Assembly (NCBI GenBank): GCA_002328035.1
Contig: DCVL01000001.1
Span: forward strand, 8,387-72,386
Reading direction: 5' to 3'
From: Geobacter sp. UBA2189
GTDB lineage: Bacteria; Desulfobacterota; Desulfuromonadia; Geobacterales; Pseudopelobacteraceae
DNA length: 64,000 nt
Shown: in pieces, positions 51,270 through 60,250 of the stretch
Layout: every line of letters starts with the position of its first letter
Position numbering within the stretch: the stretch's first letter is position 1
Made by a program: the position numbers and the translations under genes
The notes under the pieces: generated by a model
Database searches by the model: none
What the model was told of the DNA's origin: nothing
What the model saw: only the letters and a program-made list of their open reading frames with translations

Positions 51270-52195
51270 AACTCTCGATAGTTGCTACCCTCTATCAATC
51301 CGCACCCTACATCAACGAGTTTTGTGCCAGGGCGAGTGCTGCCGCAAAACAAGCAGTTGATGAAGAGTTTGAAATCGTCATGGTAAACGATGGCTCACCG
51401 GATAACAGCCTGGATCTGGCTATCAAACTCACCGAACAGGATTCGCACGTCGTCGTTGTCGACTTGTCGCGCAACTTCGGGCACCATAAAGCGATGATGA
51501 CGGGACTGGCTCACGCCAAAGGAGAGCTAGTCTTTCTGATCGACAGCGACCTTGAAGAAGAACCTGAATGGCTCCTGAGCTTCGATGAACAGATGAAACG
51601 GGAAGACTGTGATGTGGTGTACGGAGTGCAGGAGCACAGGAAAGGCAATTGGTTTGAACGCTGGAGTGGTCAGTGGTTCTATCGCTTCTTCAAAGCACTC
51701 ACGGGGCTTGCGTTACCGGAAAACGTCGTCACCACTCGTTTGATGACACGCCGCTATGTTGATGCCTTGCTGTGCCATCAAGAGCGCGAGGTGTTCATGG
51801 CGGGTCTGTGGCATATCACCGGGTTTGAGCAACGTGCCCAAGTGATAAAGAAACATAGCACCAGTGAAACCACCTATACCTTCCGCAGCAAAACGTCTTT
51901 GCTGGTCAATTCAGTAACCTCATTCAGTAACGCTCCTTTGGTGAGTATCTTTCATATCGGTGTGGCTATTTCATTGTTCGCTTTGGTCTACATCGTGTAC
52001 TTGGTCACGCACTGGCTCTTCCTTGCAAAGCCGATGAGCGGATGGACCTCAGTAATGGCGTCTATTTGGCTCCTTGGTGGCATGGTGATTTCTTTTATCG
52101 GCGTAGTCGGTATCTATTTGTCCAAGATATTCTCGGAAACGAAGCAGCGACCCTATACCATCGTCAGGCAAATATATGCGCAACAAAAAGATTGA
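51266..52195 (+). CDS. Glycosyltransferase family 2 with C-terminal membrane segments (DPM1/GtrB-like)
   Basis: A 309-residue protein. The GT-A domain has VATLYQSAPYINEF, VNDGSPDNSLDLA and DSDLEEEPEW (the DxD). Two membrane helices near 230-290 follow. This is the layout of polyprenyl-phosphate sugar synthases (GtrB, ArnC, DPM1). With the GtrA-type flippase gene just downstream it may add a sugar side group through a lipid-linked donor. Confidence 0.82.
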   Translation: MKLSIVATLYQSAPYINEFCARASAAAKQAVDEEFEIVMVNDGSPDNSLDLAIKLTEQDSHVVVVDLSRNFGHHKAMMTGLAHAKGELVFLIDSDLEEEPEWLLSFDEQMKREDCDVVYGVQEHRKGNWFERWSGQWFYRFFKALTGLALPENVVTTRLMTRRYVDALLCHQEREVFMAGLWHITGFEQRAQVIKKHSTSETTYTFRSKTSLLVNSVTSFSNAPLVSIFHIGVAISLFALVYIVYLVTHWLFLAKPMSGWTSVMASIWLLGGMVISFIGVVGIYLSKIFSETKQRPYTIVRQIYAQQKD

Positions 52196-52814
52196 ATTGC
52201 TCAACGAGGTTGCGACGTACTACGCCGAAAAGCTCGCAGAACATGGAGAGACACCTCGCGGCGTAGACTGGAACGGTGAAGAGAGCCAAACCATTCGTTT
52301 TGAACAACTGTGCAAAATAATCGACTCGGCAGCATCTAATTATTCATTGAACGATCTGGGTTGCGGCTACGGTGCCTTGCTGGACTATTTACGAGACAAA
52401 CATCCAACCTGCACATACCTTGGGGTGGATGTTTCACGCGAAATGATTAGAGCTGCTGAGCAACGGTATGCCGCCGTACAACAAGCCAGTTTCATCACTT
52501 CGGCAGAGCCAGATCAAATGGCTGACTACGGCTTGGCCAGCGGCATCTTCAATGTGCGTCTAGGGCGAACGGATGCTGAGTGGTTTGACTATCTGGAGGC
52601 TACATTGGAGGTGCTGGATCGCACCAGCAGGATTGGATTCGCTTTCAACTGCCTGACTTCGTATTCTGATGAGGACAAAAAACGGGACTATCTATATTAT
52701 GCTGACCCATGTCGATTGTTCGATTTATGTAAACGACGCTATTCTCGTCAGGTTGCCTTGCTTCATGACTATGGGCTTTATGAGTTCACGATTATGGTGA
52801 GGAAGACGCCATGA
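52176..52814 (+). CDS. Class I SAM-dependent methyltransferase (sugar or lipid modification)
   Basis: A 212-residue methyltransferase with motif I LNDLGCGYGALLDYL and motif II VDVSREMI. The C-terminal part (NVRLGRTDAEWFDYL, then YLYYADPCRLFDLC) is characteristic of small methyltransferases next to WbqC-type genes. Its start lies 20 bp inside the glycosyltransferase gene, and its stop overlaps the next ATG as ATGA, so the run is translationally coupled. Confidence 0.75.
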   Translation: MRNKKIELLNEVATYYAEKLAEHGETPRGVDWNGEESQTIRFEQLCKIIDSAASNYSLNDLGCGYGALLDYLRDKHPTCTYLGVDVSREMIRAAEQRYAAVQQASFITSAEPDQMADYGLASGIFNVRLGRTDAEWFDYLEATLEVLDRTSRIGFAFNCLTSYSDEDKKRDYLYYADPCRLFDLCKRRYSRQVALLHDYGLYEFTIMVRKTP

Positions 52815-53476
52815 AAAAACCACTTGTAATTTTTGGTTCTGGTGACATTGCACAACTTGCACATTACTACTTTTGCACGGATTCCGATTACGAAGTCATT
52901 GCTTTCACTGTGGACGCTGACTATATCAAAGAGTCTAGCTTTTGCGGTTTGCCTGTTGTCGCTTTTGAAGAGGTGACACAGCATTACCCGCCTGAAAATA
53001 ATGATTTCTTTGTTGCACTGAGTTATTCAAAGCTTAATGCAGTCCGCAAAGAAAAGTTCCTCGCTGCAAAAGAGAAGGGTTACAAGCTTGTGAGCTTTAT
53101 CAGTTCTCATGCTACCCTCCTAAACAACCGCCAAATCGGCGAAAACTGTTTCATTTTTGAAGACAACACCATTCAGCCGTTCGTGAGGATTGGTAATAAT
53201 GTGACTTTGTGGAGTGGTAACCACATCGGTCATCATTCTGTTATCAAGGATCACACCTTCCTAGCATCGCATGTTGTTGTCTCTGGTGGTGTAGAAATTG
53301 GCGAACAATGCTTTGTTGGAGTAAACGCTACCTTGCGTGATCACATCAAAATCGGTGATCGGTGTGTTGTAGGCGCTGGGGCACTACTGCTCGGAGATGC
53401 CGAGCCTGAAGGGGTGTATATGGGTACTGCAACTGAGCGCTCAAAAATTCCAAGTAAAAGGCTCCGTGGCATATGA
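52811..53476 (+). CDS. PglD-like sugar O/N-acyltransferase (left-handed beta helix)
   Basis: A 221-residue two-domain protein. The N-terminal Rossmann-like domain (VIFGSGDIAQLAHYYF) is followed by hexapeptide repeats (about 110-210) with GENCFIFEDNTIQPFVRIGNNV and the His dyad region GNHIGHHSVI. PglD acetylates UDP-4-amino-sugars. Here the partner could be the amino sugar made by the WecE-like enzyme. Its stop overlaps the next start (ATGA). Confidence 0.78.
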   Translation: MKKPLVIFGSGDIAQLAHYYFCTDSDYEVIAFTVDADYIKESSFCGLPVVAFEEVTQHYPPENNDFFVALSYSKLNAVRKEKFLAAKEKGYKLVSFISSHATLLNNRQIGENCFIFEDNTIQPFVRIGNNVTLWSGNHIGHHSVIKDHTFLASHVVVSGGVEIGEQCFVGVNATLRDHIKIGDRCVVGAGALLLGDAEPEGVYMGTATERSKIPSKRLRGI

Positions 53477-54393
53477 CCCAATACTGGAAAAAACTAGGTC
53501 AAATTTATGTTCCTAAGGAAAGTGGCCATCCGAAGCTAGCTTCGCACGCTGCCAATCCTTTGCCTGTTCATCTGGGTGGTGACGTCTATCGTGTGTTCTT
53601 TAGCGGTCGTGATGAAAACAACCGATCCTCTGTTGGTGCGGTCGATATTGACCTCGTTAAGCGGAAAGTTGTCAATGAACATCACCAGACTTTTTTCGAG
53701 TACGGACCGGCTGGAAGTTTCTTTGCTGATGGGGTGAGCATTGGCAATTGTTATGAGGCAAATGGTGTTCGTTACATGTTGTTCATGGGGTGGCAAAATC
53801 CTGAAAACGGACATTGGCGGGGTGATATTGGCCGCCTGATTGTGACTCCAGAACTCACCCTGAAATTGGATGATTCAGAGCCATTTATGGGGTGTGATCC
53901 AACAGATCCGATTAGTTTGTCTTATCCTTGGGTACAGGCAAGACCATCGAGTGGTTTCGACATGTGGTACGGTTCAACACTTACTTGGGATGCCGGGAAT
54001 GGCGAGATGTTGCATGTTATCCAACATGCCTCTTCTGGTGATGGGCAACACTGGCAGCGCAGCGGGTTGGCAGTACCTTATGAACTTGGGCGTGCTCAGG
54101 CCTTTTCTAGACCCACCGTGGTTCAAAATCAGGACGGCCTTTTGGAGATGTGGTTTTCTTACCGTAACGGTTCAGGTGAAAAATACCGTATCGGTTATGC
54201 GAAGAGTGATAACGCTCTAACTTGGTTACTTGACTTGGATAAAGCTGGCATAACAGTTTCTGATAGTGGCTGGGACTCGGAGATGATCGAATACCCATTT
54301 GTTTTTGATCATACGGGTAGTCGATACATGCTGTATAACGGCAACGGGTACGGAAAAACAGGCTTTGGTCTGGCGGTTCTGGATGGTTTCTGA
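53473..54393 (+). CDS. Five-bladed beta-propeller protein (GH32/43/62-like fold), unknown role
   Basis: A 306-residue protein with repeated beta-blade motifs: HLGGDVYRVFFSGRDENNRSSVG, YMLFMGWQNPE, DMWYGSTLTWD, LEMWFSYRNGSGEKYRIGYA and YMLYNGNGYGKTGFGLA. The pattern D-x-Y-x-x-x-F-S-G/W-Y-S is that of glycosidase-like propellers. No signal peptide is seen, so it is probably cytoplasmic. Clear catalytic Asp/Glu residues of an active hydrolase were not assigned. It may be a sugar-binding or glycan-tailoring protein. Confidence 0.6.
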   Translation: MTQYWKKLGQIYVPKESGHPKLASHAANPLPVHLGGDVYRVFFSGRDENNRSSVGAVDIDLVKRKVVNEHHQTFFEYGPAGSFFADGVSIGNCYEANGVRYMLFMGWQNPENGHWRGDIGRLIVTPELTLKLDDSEPFMGCDPTDPISLSYPWVQARPSSGFDMWYGSTLTWDAGNGEMLHVIQHASSGDGQHWQRSGLAVPYELGRAQAFSRPTVVQNQDGLLEMWFSYRNGSGEKYRIGYAKSDNALTWLLDLDKAGITVSDSGWDSEMIEYPFVFDHTGSRYMLYNGNGYGKTGFGLAVLDGF

Positions 54394-54817
54394 GTCTTCT
54401 CAGATTTCAAAGGATAAAACCTTAGGCCAGTTTTTTCGTTATGCACTGATTGGTCTGCTGACAAATCTTCTTGGTTATGCCCTGTACCTTCTCCTGACTT
54501 ATTTTGGGAGCGCACCTAAATTAACCATGACAGCGCTGTATTCTGTTGGAGCTCTCATCGGCTTCTTTGTAAACCGACGATTTACCTTTCGTCACGATGG
54601 TCACATCGGAGTGGCCGGCATTCGCTATCTAATGGCGCAACTGTTGGGCTACCTGCTGAATTTAACTTTGTTGGTACTGTTTGTGGACTGGCTGGATTTT
54701 GCGCATCAAACCGTTCAGGCAGTTGCAATCGTTATAGTAGCTGTTTTCTTGTTTGTGCTATCGAGGTTTTTTGTGTTCCCAGTGCAACCTGCTGAGGTTG
54801 GAGCAGTCCGGTCATGA
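54383..54817 (+). CDS. GtrA family flippase-like membrane protein
   Basis: A 144-residue protein with four membrane helices and the GtrA start FFRYALIGLLTNLLGYALY, then FFVNRRFTFRH. GtrA is thought to flip undecaprenyl-phosphate sugar made by GtrB-type transferases. The start at 54383 overlaps the propeller gene by 11 bp. A longer upstream frame is not used. Confidence 0.85.
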   Translation: MVSESSQISKDKTLGQFFRYALIGLLTNLLGYALYLLLTYFGSAPKLTMTALYSVGALIGFFVNRRFTFRHDGHIGVAGIRYLMAQLLGYLLNLTLLVLFVDWLDFAHQTVQAVAIVIVAVFLFVLSRFFVFPVQPAEVGAVRS

Positions 54818-55689
54818 AAGTTTGTCTTAAGTGCAAACATCAATTTTCTTCAAATGGATGGATTTGCCCAGGGTGTAAGTATGAACCGCTTCAGTTGAAT
54901 GGTTTTATTGCTCACGCGGAGGAGTTTGCGCATGGTGGGGGCGGATTCAAATCTGAGTATTTTGCCGAATTAGCCAGGTTAGAGAGTACAAACTTTTGGT
55001 TTCGGGCGCGTAACGAGCTGATTCTTTGGGCACTACGCACGTTCAAGCCTGACGCTCAGAGTTTTCTGGAGGTGGGCTGCGGGACTGGCTTTGTGCTTTC
55101 CGGCATTGCTGAATTACATCCAGATATGGCACTAAGCGGGAGCGAGATTTTCCTCGAGGGGTTGTCGCATGCAGCAACGCGGGTGACGTCTGCAAAGTTT
55201 ATGCAAATGGATGCGCGTTGTGTGCCTTTTGTAGATGAGTTTGATGCAATTGGTACTTTTGATATGCTGGAGCATGTTGATGAGGATGCGGGCGTCCTTG
55301 CCCAACTGCACAGAGCGCTGAGACCGGAGGGAGTTTTATTGCTGACTGTTCCACAGCATGCATGGTTATGGAGCAGATCCGATGACTATGCTTGTCACGT
55401 GCGGAGATACAATCGAATAGAAATTGAGGATAAGGTTCAAAAAGCAGGATTCAAACTTTTAAGAAGCACTTCTTTTATCACGACTCTTTTACCTGCCATG
55501 GTATTTTCTCGAGAAGTGCAGAAGCGGAAGAAAAGTCCTTTTGACCCTGCAGCCGAGCTAAAAATCGCGCCTTGGCTAAACACTGTCTTTGAGAAAGTTC
55601 TCTATATTGATCGAACACTTATTAAGCTAGGCCTAAACCTCCCTTTTGGGGGGTCTCGTTTGGTTGTGGCTAGGAAAAACAACAAGTGA
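54814..55689 (+). CDS. SAM-dependent methyltransferase with N-terminal zinc ribbon
   Basis: A 291-residue protein. CLKCKHQF and CPGCKYEPL near residues 4-25 form a zinc ribbon. The methyltransferase domain follows with FLEVGCGTGFVLSGIA (motif I) and GTFDMLEHVDEDAGVL (motif IV). PQHAWLWSRSDDYACHVRRYNR is typical of polysaccharide-locus methyltransferases. It is one of two methyltransferases in this run. It starts with an ATGA overlap on the GtrA gene. Confidence 0.8.
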   Translation: MKVCLKCKHQFSSNGWICPGCKYEPLQLNGFIAHAEEFAHGGGGFKSEYFAELARLESTNFWFRARNELILWALRTFKPDAQSFLEVGCGTGFVLSGIAELHPDMALSGSEIFLEGLSHAATRVTSAKFMQMDARCVPFVDEFDAIGTFDMLEHVDEDAGVLAQLHRALRPEGVLLLTVPQHAWLWSRSDDYACHVRRYNRIEIEDKVQKAGFKLLRSTSFITTLLPAMVFSREVQKRKKSPFDPAAELKIAPWLNTVFEKVLYIDRTLIKLGLNLPFGGSRLVVARKNNK

Positions 55690-55699
55690 GATATCAGCT

Positions 55700-56830
55700 A
55701 TGACAATACCCTTTAACAAGCCCTACATGACAGGCAAAGAGCTCTGGTACATTAGCCAAGCACATCACAACATGCAGCTTTCTGGTGATGGCCCGTTTAC
55801 GAAAAAATGCCACGAATGGTTAGAACAAAACACTGGATGCAAAAAGGCCTTGCTTACCCATTCTTGCACCGCAGCTCTTGAAATGGCTGCAATTCTAGCT
55901 GACATCCAGCCGGGTGATGAAATCATCATGCCATCGTATACCTTTGTCTCAACAGCTAACGCCTTTGTACTACGCGGTGGAGTGCCCGTTTTTGTGGATA
56001 TCAGAGAGGATACGTTAAACATAGATGAACATCTGATTGAGGCTGCAATATCTCCTAAAACAAAGGCAATTGTTCCGGTTCATTACGCGGGTGTTGGTTG
56101 CGAAATGGACACGATTATGGAGATTGCCAATCGTTATAACCTACTTGTCATTGAAGATGCTGCTCAAGGCATTATGGCATCATACAAAGGCAAGCCCCTT
56201 GGTTCGATTGGCCATATGGGAACCTTTAGCTTCCATGAAACAAAAAATATAACCTCTGGTGAAGGTGGCGCACTACTGATTAATGATGAGCGATTCATTG
56301 AACGTGCCGAAATTATAAGAGAAAAAGGCACTAATCGGAGTAAGTTCTTTAGAGGACAAGTCGATAAATATACTTGGTGCGATATCGGCTCCAGCTACTT
56401 GCCAGGCGAGCTAATAGCTGCTTTTTTGTGGGCACAACTGGAGGAAGCAGAGGGGATAACGCACCGAAGGCTCTCGCTCTGGAAAGAGTACCATCAGGCT
56501 TTTTCTGTCCTTGAAAAGATGGATGTGATACATCGCCCTGTAGTGCCTGTAGAATCTATACATAATGCACATATGTATTATATTTTATTGCAATCCCAGG
56601 ATAAACGATCTGCGGTAATGCAATATTTTGCTAATGTAGGAATAAATGCAGTTTTTCATTATGTACCACTTCACAATTCGCCAACAGGTATTAAATATGG
56701 AGGTTCTAGCAGTGAGTTACCAATAACCAACAACTTGTCAGGTCGTTTATTGAGACTACCTATGTGGATAGGATTGTCAATGGAGCAGCAGAATTTTGTT
56801 GTTGATTCTTTTAGGGAAGCCTACAAATGA
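55700..56830 (+). CDS. wecE: DegT/DnrJ/EryC1 aminotransferase, WecE-like
   Basis: A PLP enzyme likely making dTDP-4-amino-4,6-dideoxygalactose. The 376-residue product starts MTIPFNKPYMTGKELWYI, as in WecE (RffA). It has the PLP-phosphate and Asp region VIEDAAQGI and the Schiff-base Lys in FSFHETKNITSGEGGALL. The start at 55700 is the family start; the open frame extends into the gene before it. It ends in an ATGA overlap with the next gene. Confidence 0.85.
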   Translation: MTIPFNKPYMTGKELWYISQAHHNMQLSGDGPFTKKCHEWLEQNTGCKKALLTHSCTAALEMAAILADIQPGDEIIMPSYTFVSTANAFVLRGGVPVFVDIREDTLNIDEHLIEAAISPKTKAIVPVHYAGVGCEMDTIMEIANRYNLLVIEDAAQGIMASYKGKPLGSIGHMGTFSFHETKNITSGEGGALLINDERFIERAEIIREKGTNRSKFFRGQVDKYTWCDIGSSYLPGELIAAFLWAQLEEAEGITHRRLSLWKEYHQAFSVLEKMDVIHRPVVPVESIHNAHMYYILLQSQDKRSAVMQYFANVGINAVFHYVPLHNSPTGIKYGGSSSELPITNNLSGRLLRLPMWIGLSMEQQNFVVDSFREAYK

Positions 56831-58923
56831 CTCTTCTTTCCATGTTACGGAACTGCGCACACCTATCGAATGTCGTGTTGCTGTTTAGTGCGGTGCTCTC
56901 ACTGCCTACGGTTGTTGGCAATGGTGGTTTTGATTTCTCACAACAGTTTGCAATAGTATCAATTGTCATCTTATCAGTTATATTGGGGAAGTGCATACTG
57001 CGAGCCTGCCATTTGGATTGTGTGCCGTTGCCAACCTATCTGTTGCAGCTGGTGACAGGCTTCATTGCATTAAGCATTTTGCTGCTCATCTTAATTTCGG
57101 CATTAAACATTAACGTAACTTTAGCCGGCGCCATAAGTTCAGTAATTACAGCGTTCTTACTAGTGATTAAAATTAGAAGCTGGCTAGTGCTTAATGCTCC
57201 ACATCACTTAGACATTTCAGTCAAAAACCGTGAGTGGATAGATTATGTTGCTATTGTTCTTACATCTGTTCTGGTAACTGTATGGACAAGAGAGGCTTTG
57301 GCATCGGCTCGTATTGCACAGGCCTCAGGAACTTTCAGAGCTTGGAGTGATTTTTTCCTGCAAGCATCAGAGCTTAGATACCTGGAAAATTATCCATCGT
57401 TTGCTGGAAATACAATGTATCTCTCAGGGGTGCCACAACTTTTTTATCATCGAGCCAGTTATGCTGCATCAAGCCTGTTTTCTGCGTTATCAGGCACACC
57501 TCCACTTGAAACCACAATGTACTTCTGGATGCCATCAGGCATTATTTTTCTTTTTGTGGGGGCATATTTGCTTGGTTGTGCTTTGGGCGGGAGGAGAGCA
57601 GGTTTGGCATCTATTGTAATTCTGCTTTTAACCCCTGATCCCGCCATGTATTGGAAGAATAATTCGCTCTTTTCATTTCATTGGTTAGTTCAGGTAGCAC
57701 CAGGCACTGGTTATGCGTTAGGTGCAACATTGACAGGATTTGCTTTTTATGTGCTGGGGGTGCGCCAGAAAAAATCTCAGCTCATTGTTGGCGGAGCAGC
57801 TTTTGTTGTTGTTTCAGCATTTTTCCGAATGCATATAGCAATACCGGCCATAGTTACCTATGGCTGCCTGATGTTGTTTTTATGGAGACCAACAAAGCCA
57901 TGGTATCGAGTAGCACTCTTCGCTGGAGTCGCCTTTGTCACTGCACTGGTGATTATTTTAGCGGAACAGATACCGCTTGCTCCACACTTCATATCTGGGA
58001 AAAAAGATGGAATTCAGTATGTGAATATTATTCTTGGCGTGCTTCCTGCCGGGTACACAAAGCTACAGCAGGCATGGGTGTCATTAGAGAATAGCTCCAT
58101 CAAGGGACTACTGGGGTATCTAGCAATACTGCCTCTTGAACTTGGGTTTTTTTTCCCATTAATGGCTGTTTCTCTGGTAATTGCACTGCGCATGCAGATG
58201 GTTACACAATTATGGTCGTTTCCACTGGTGTTAATTGTGGTGCATTACGCATTGACAATTTACATGCCTACACCAATGCATGGAGATATTTCTGACTGGA
58301 GCCACCGTTCTTTTCCATTGATTTACTCCGTAGTTGTGGTCTTTACAGTGTCATTCCTTTGGAATAGATACGCTGAAATGCTTGAGGAAGCTAGGCCAAA
58401 AATTGTAAAATCAATTACTGCTTTGTTTTGTATTATCTTAACTTCTGTTATGGCTTACGTGCCTTGGTACTTTGGAAAAAACATTCAAAAGGGATTTATT
58501 GGCGAAGGTAAAAGTGCCACATCGACCAATATTCCTGAGGGGATTTTTGCAGTTTCTCAATTCATTTATAAAGAATCCTTTCCAGGAGATGTGTTTGTTT
58601 TCTCAGGAGGTGATCCTTTAGCTGTTATTGTCTCATTGACTGGTCTGCAGGCTTATATTTCAAGAGAAGCTTTTTATGAAAAATTGGGCGGTTATTATGC
58701 TGGTATCGTTAAATCACGGCTTGTTGAAGTTAAGTCAATAGCAACGATTGAAGATATAGTCGATTTTGGTTTAAAGAGAGGGGTTAATTGGTTTATTTTA
58801 CAGCAATCAGACAATCCAAAATTGTTTTATAATTTGTCTGGATACTCGGAATTAACTGTTAAAGGTGTTAGTGTGTTCGACCTAAGAAAACTACAAAATA
58901 AAATCAGTTCAAAGCAGATATAA
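56827..58923 (+). CDS. Large polytopic membrane protein, possible GT-C-type glycosyltransferase
   Basis: A 698-residue protein with about fourteen membrane segments and a final soluble part (about 560-698) containing DVFVFSGGDPLAVIVSLTG. An early loop after the fifth or sixth helix is rich in acidic residues and Tyr/Trp (RAWSDFFLQASELRYLENYPSFAGN). This layout is common in lipid-sugar-dependent GT-C enzymes. No family was recognised with certainty. Base composition turns AT-rich here. Confidence 0.55.
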   Translation: MTLLSMLRNCAHLSNVVLLFSAVLSLPTVVGNGGFDFSQQFAIVSIVILSVILGKCILRACHLDCVPLPTYLLQLVTGFIALSILLLILISALNINVTLAGAISSVITAFLLVIKIRSWLVLNAPHHLDISVKNREWIDYVAIVLTSVLVTVWTREALASARIAQASGTFRAWSDFFLQASELRYLENYPSFAGNTMYLSGVPQLFYHRASYAASSLFSALSGTPPLETTMYFWMPSGIIFLFVGAYLLGCALGGRRAGLASIVILLLTPDPAMYWKNNSLFSFHWLVQVAPGTGYALGATLTGFAFYVLGVRQKKSQLIVGGAAFVVVSAFFRMHIAIPAIVTYGCLMLFLWRPTKPWYRVALFAGVAFVTALVIILAEQIPLAPHFISGKKDGIQYVNIILGVLPAGYTKLQQAWVSLENSSIKGLLGYLAILPLELGFFFPLMAVSLVIALRMQMVTQLWSFPLVLIVVHYALTIYMPTPMHGDISDWSHRSFPLIYSVVVVFTVSFLWNRYAEMLEEARPKIVKSITALFCIILTSVMAYVPWYFGKNIQKGFIGEGKSATSTNIPEGIFAVSQFIYKESFPGDVFVFSGGDPLAVIVSLTGLQAYISREAFYEKLGGYYAGIVKSRLVEVKSIATIEDIVDFGLKRGVNWFILQQSDNPKLFYNLSGYSELTVKGVSVFDLRKLQNKISSKQI

Positions 58924-58945
58924 ATACTAGGATATTCAGGTGGTT

Positions 58946-60211
58946 ATGGCTAGTCAGGTGTCGCTAAAAAGGAATTTTTCCTGGACATTGTTTGGCAACT
59001 TATTTTACGGTGCCAGTCAGTGGTTAATGCTTATTATTATTGCAAAACTAGGTACGCCGGAAATGGTTGGTAGATTTTCACTCGCATTTGCTATTACTGC
59101 ACCAATAAGCATGTTTGCCAATTTAAATTTACGTGCAGTTTGTGCTACTGATGCTAAAAACAAGCATGCTTTTGGTGATTATTTTACACTTCGGGTTATC
59201 ATGCAAATAGCTGGACTCTGTGTCCTTATGCTATTTATGGCTGTCTCCAATTATACTCTACAAGTTATTATATTGGTGGTTTTAGTTGCTATGGCCAAAT
59301 TGTTTGAGTCTTTAAGTGACGTGTTATTTGGCTTTTTGCAGAAAAACGAGAGAATGGACATAATATCTGTTTCGCTGACTGTAAAATCAATTTTGTCCTT
59401 GATAGGTCTTGGTTTGGCAATGTATGCAACAAATAATATTATTTGGGGCACCGCTGGAATTGCAATTGCGTGGCTATTAGTCCTGTTGGTTTATGACATA
59501 CCCCAGGCATACAAAATGTACAGATCTTCAACAAACTTGATAAGTGAAACACAGACAGTCCTTAAACATATGTTTGTAGCGGTTGATAAAACAGCTATCC
59601 AGACTCTAGCATTACTGTCCCTACCGCTTGGCATCACATTTCTCTTCACCTCACTTATGAATAATGTCCCAAGGTATTTTATTGAGGAGGCGCTGGGAGA
59701 AAGAATTCTCGGTATATATTCGGCCATGGTTTATATTATTTTTGTCGGCATCAGAGTGATTACGGCACTTGGTGAATCTGCAACCCCTCGCTTGGCTAAA
59801 TATTACGCCTTACATGAATATGCTGAATTCAAGAATCTTTTAAGAAAGATGATTTTATTTGGTACGGCTATTGGTATCATCGGGATCATTTTAGCGATTA
59901 CCTGTGGGAAGACCGTACTCTCTCTTCTATACCGACCAGAGTATGCTGAACAAAGCGATGTATTTATCTGGTTAATGACTACAGCTGCTATCATGTATGT
60001 TTCAATATTCTTCGAATATGGCATGAATGCGGTGCGTAAGTTTAAAATTCAACCTTATATCATTTTTGTATCATTGACAGCGGTAACGCTGATCTGCTGG
60101 TTAACAATTCCATGTATAGATATGCTTGGCGCTGTTGTTGCGGTAGCGGTCGGTTATTTAATTCAGCTCGTCTCTTATTGGAGAATAATTAATTTTGCGG
60201 TTTCCGAATAA
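58946..60211 (+). CDS. wzx: Wzx-type lipid-linked oligosaccharide flippase
   Basis: Moves the lipid-linked repeat unit across the inner membrane. The 421-residue protein has about twelve helices of the MATE/MVF polysaccharide-transport class, with NFSWTLFGNLFYGASQW and TPEMVGRFSLAFAITAP at the start and VPRYFIEEALGERILGIYSA, the usual PST motif, in the middle. ATG 58946 follows AGG; a GTG two codons earlier is also possible. Confidence 0.85.
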   Translation: MASQVSLKRNFSWTLFGNLFYGASQWLMLIIIAKLGTPEMVGRFSLAFAITAPISMFANLNLRAVCATDAKNKHAFGDYFTLRVIMQIAGLCVLMLFMAVSNYTLQVIILVVLVAMAKLFESLSDVLFGFLQKNERMDIISVSLTVKSILSLIGLGLAMYATNNIIWGTAGIAIAWLLVLLVYDIPQAYKMYRSSTNLISETQTVLKHMFVAVDKTAIQTLALLSLPLGITFLFTSLMNNVPRYFIEEALGERILGIYSAMVYIIFVGIRVITALGESATPRLAKYYALHEYAEFKNLLRKMILFGTAIGIIGIILAITCGKTVLSLLYRPEYAEQSDVFIWLMTTAAIMYVSIFFEYGMNAVRKFKIQPYIIFVSLTAVTLICWLTIPCIDMLGAVVAVAVGYLIQLVSYWRIINFAVSE

Positions 60212-60250
60212 TGAATTCTCGTAAACATAAATTTTGACTTTGAGGATTTT

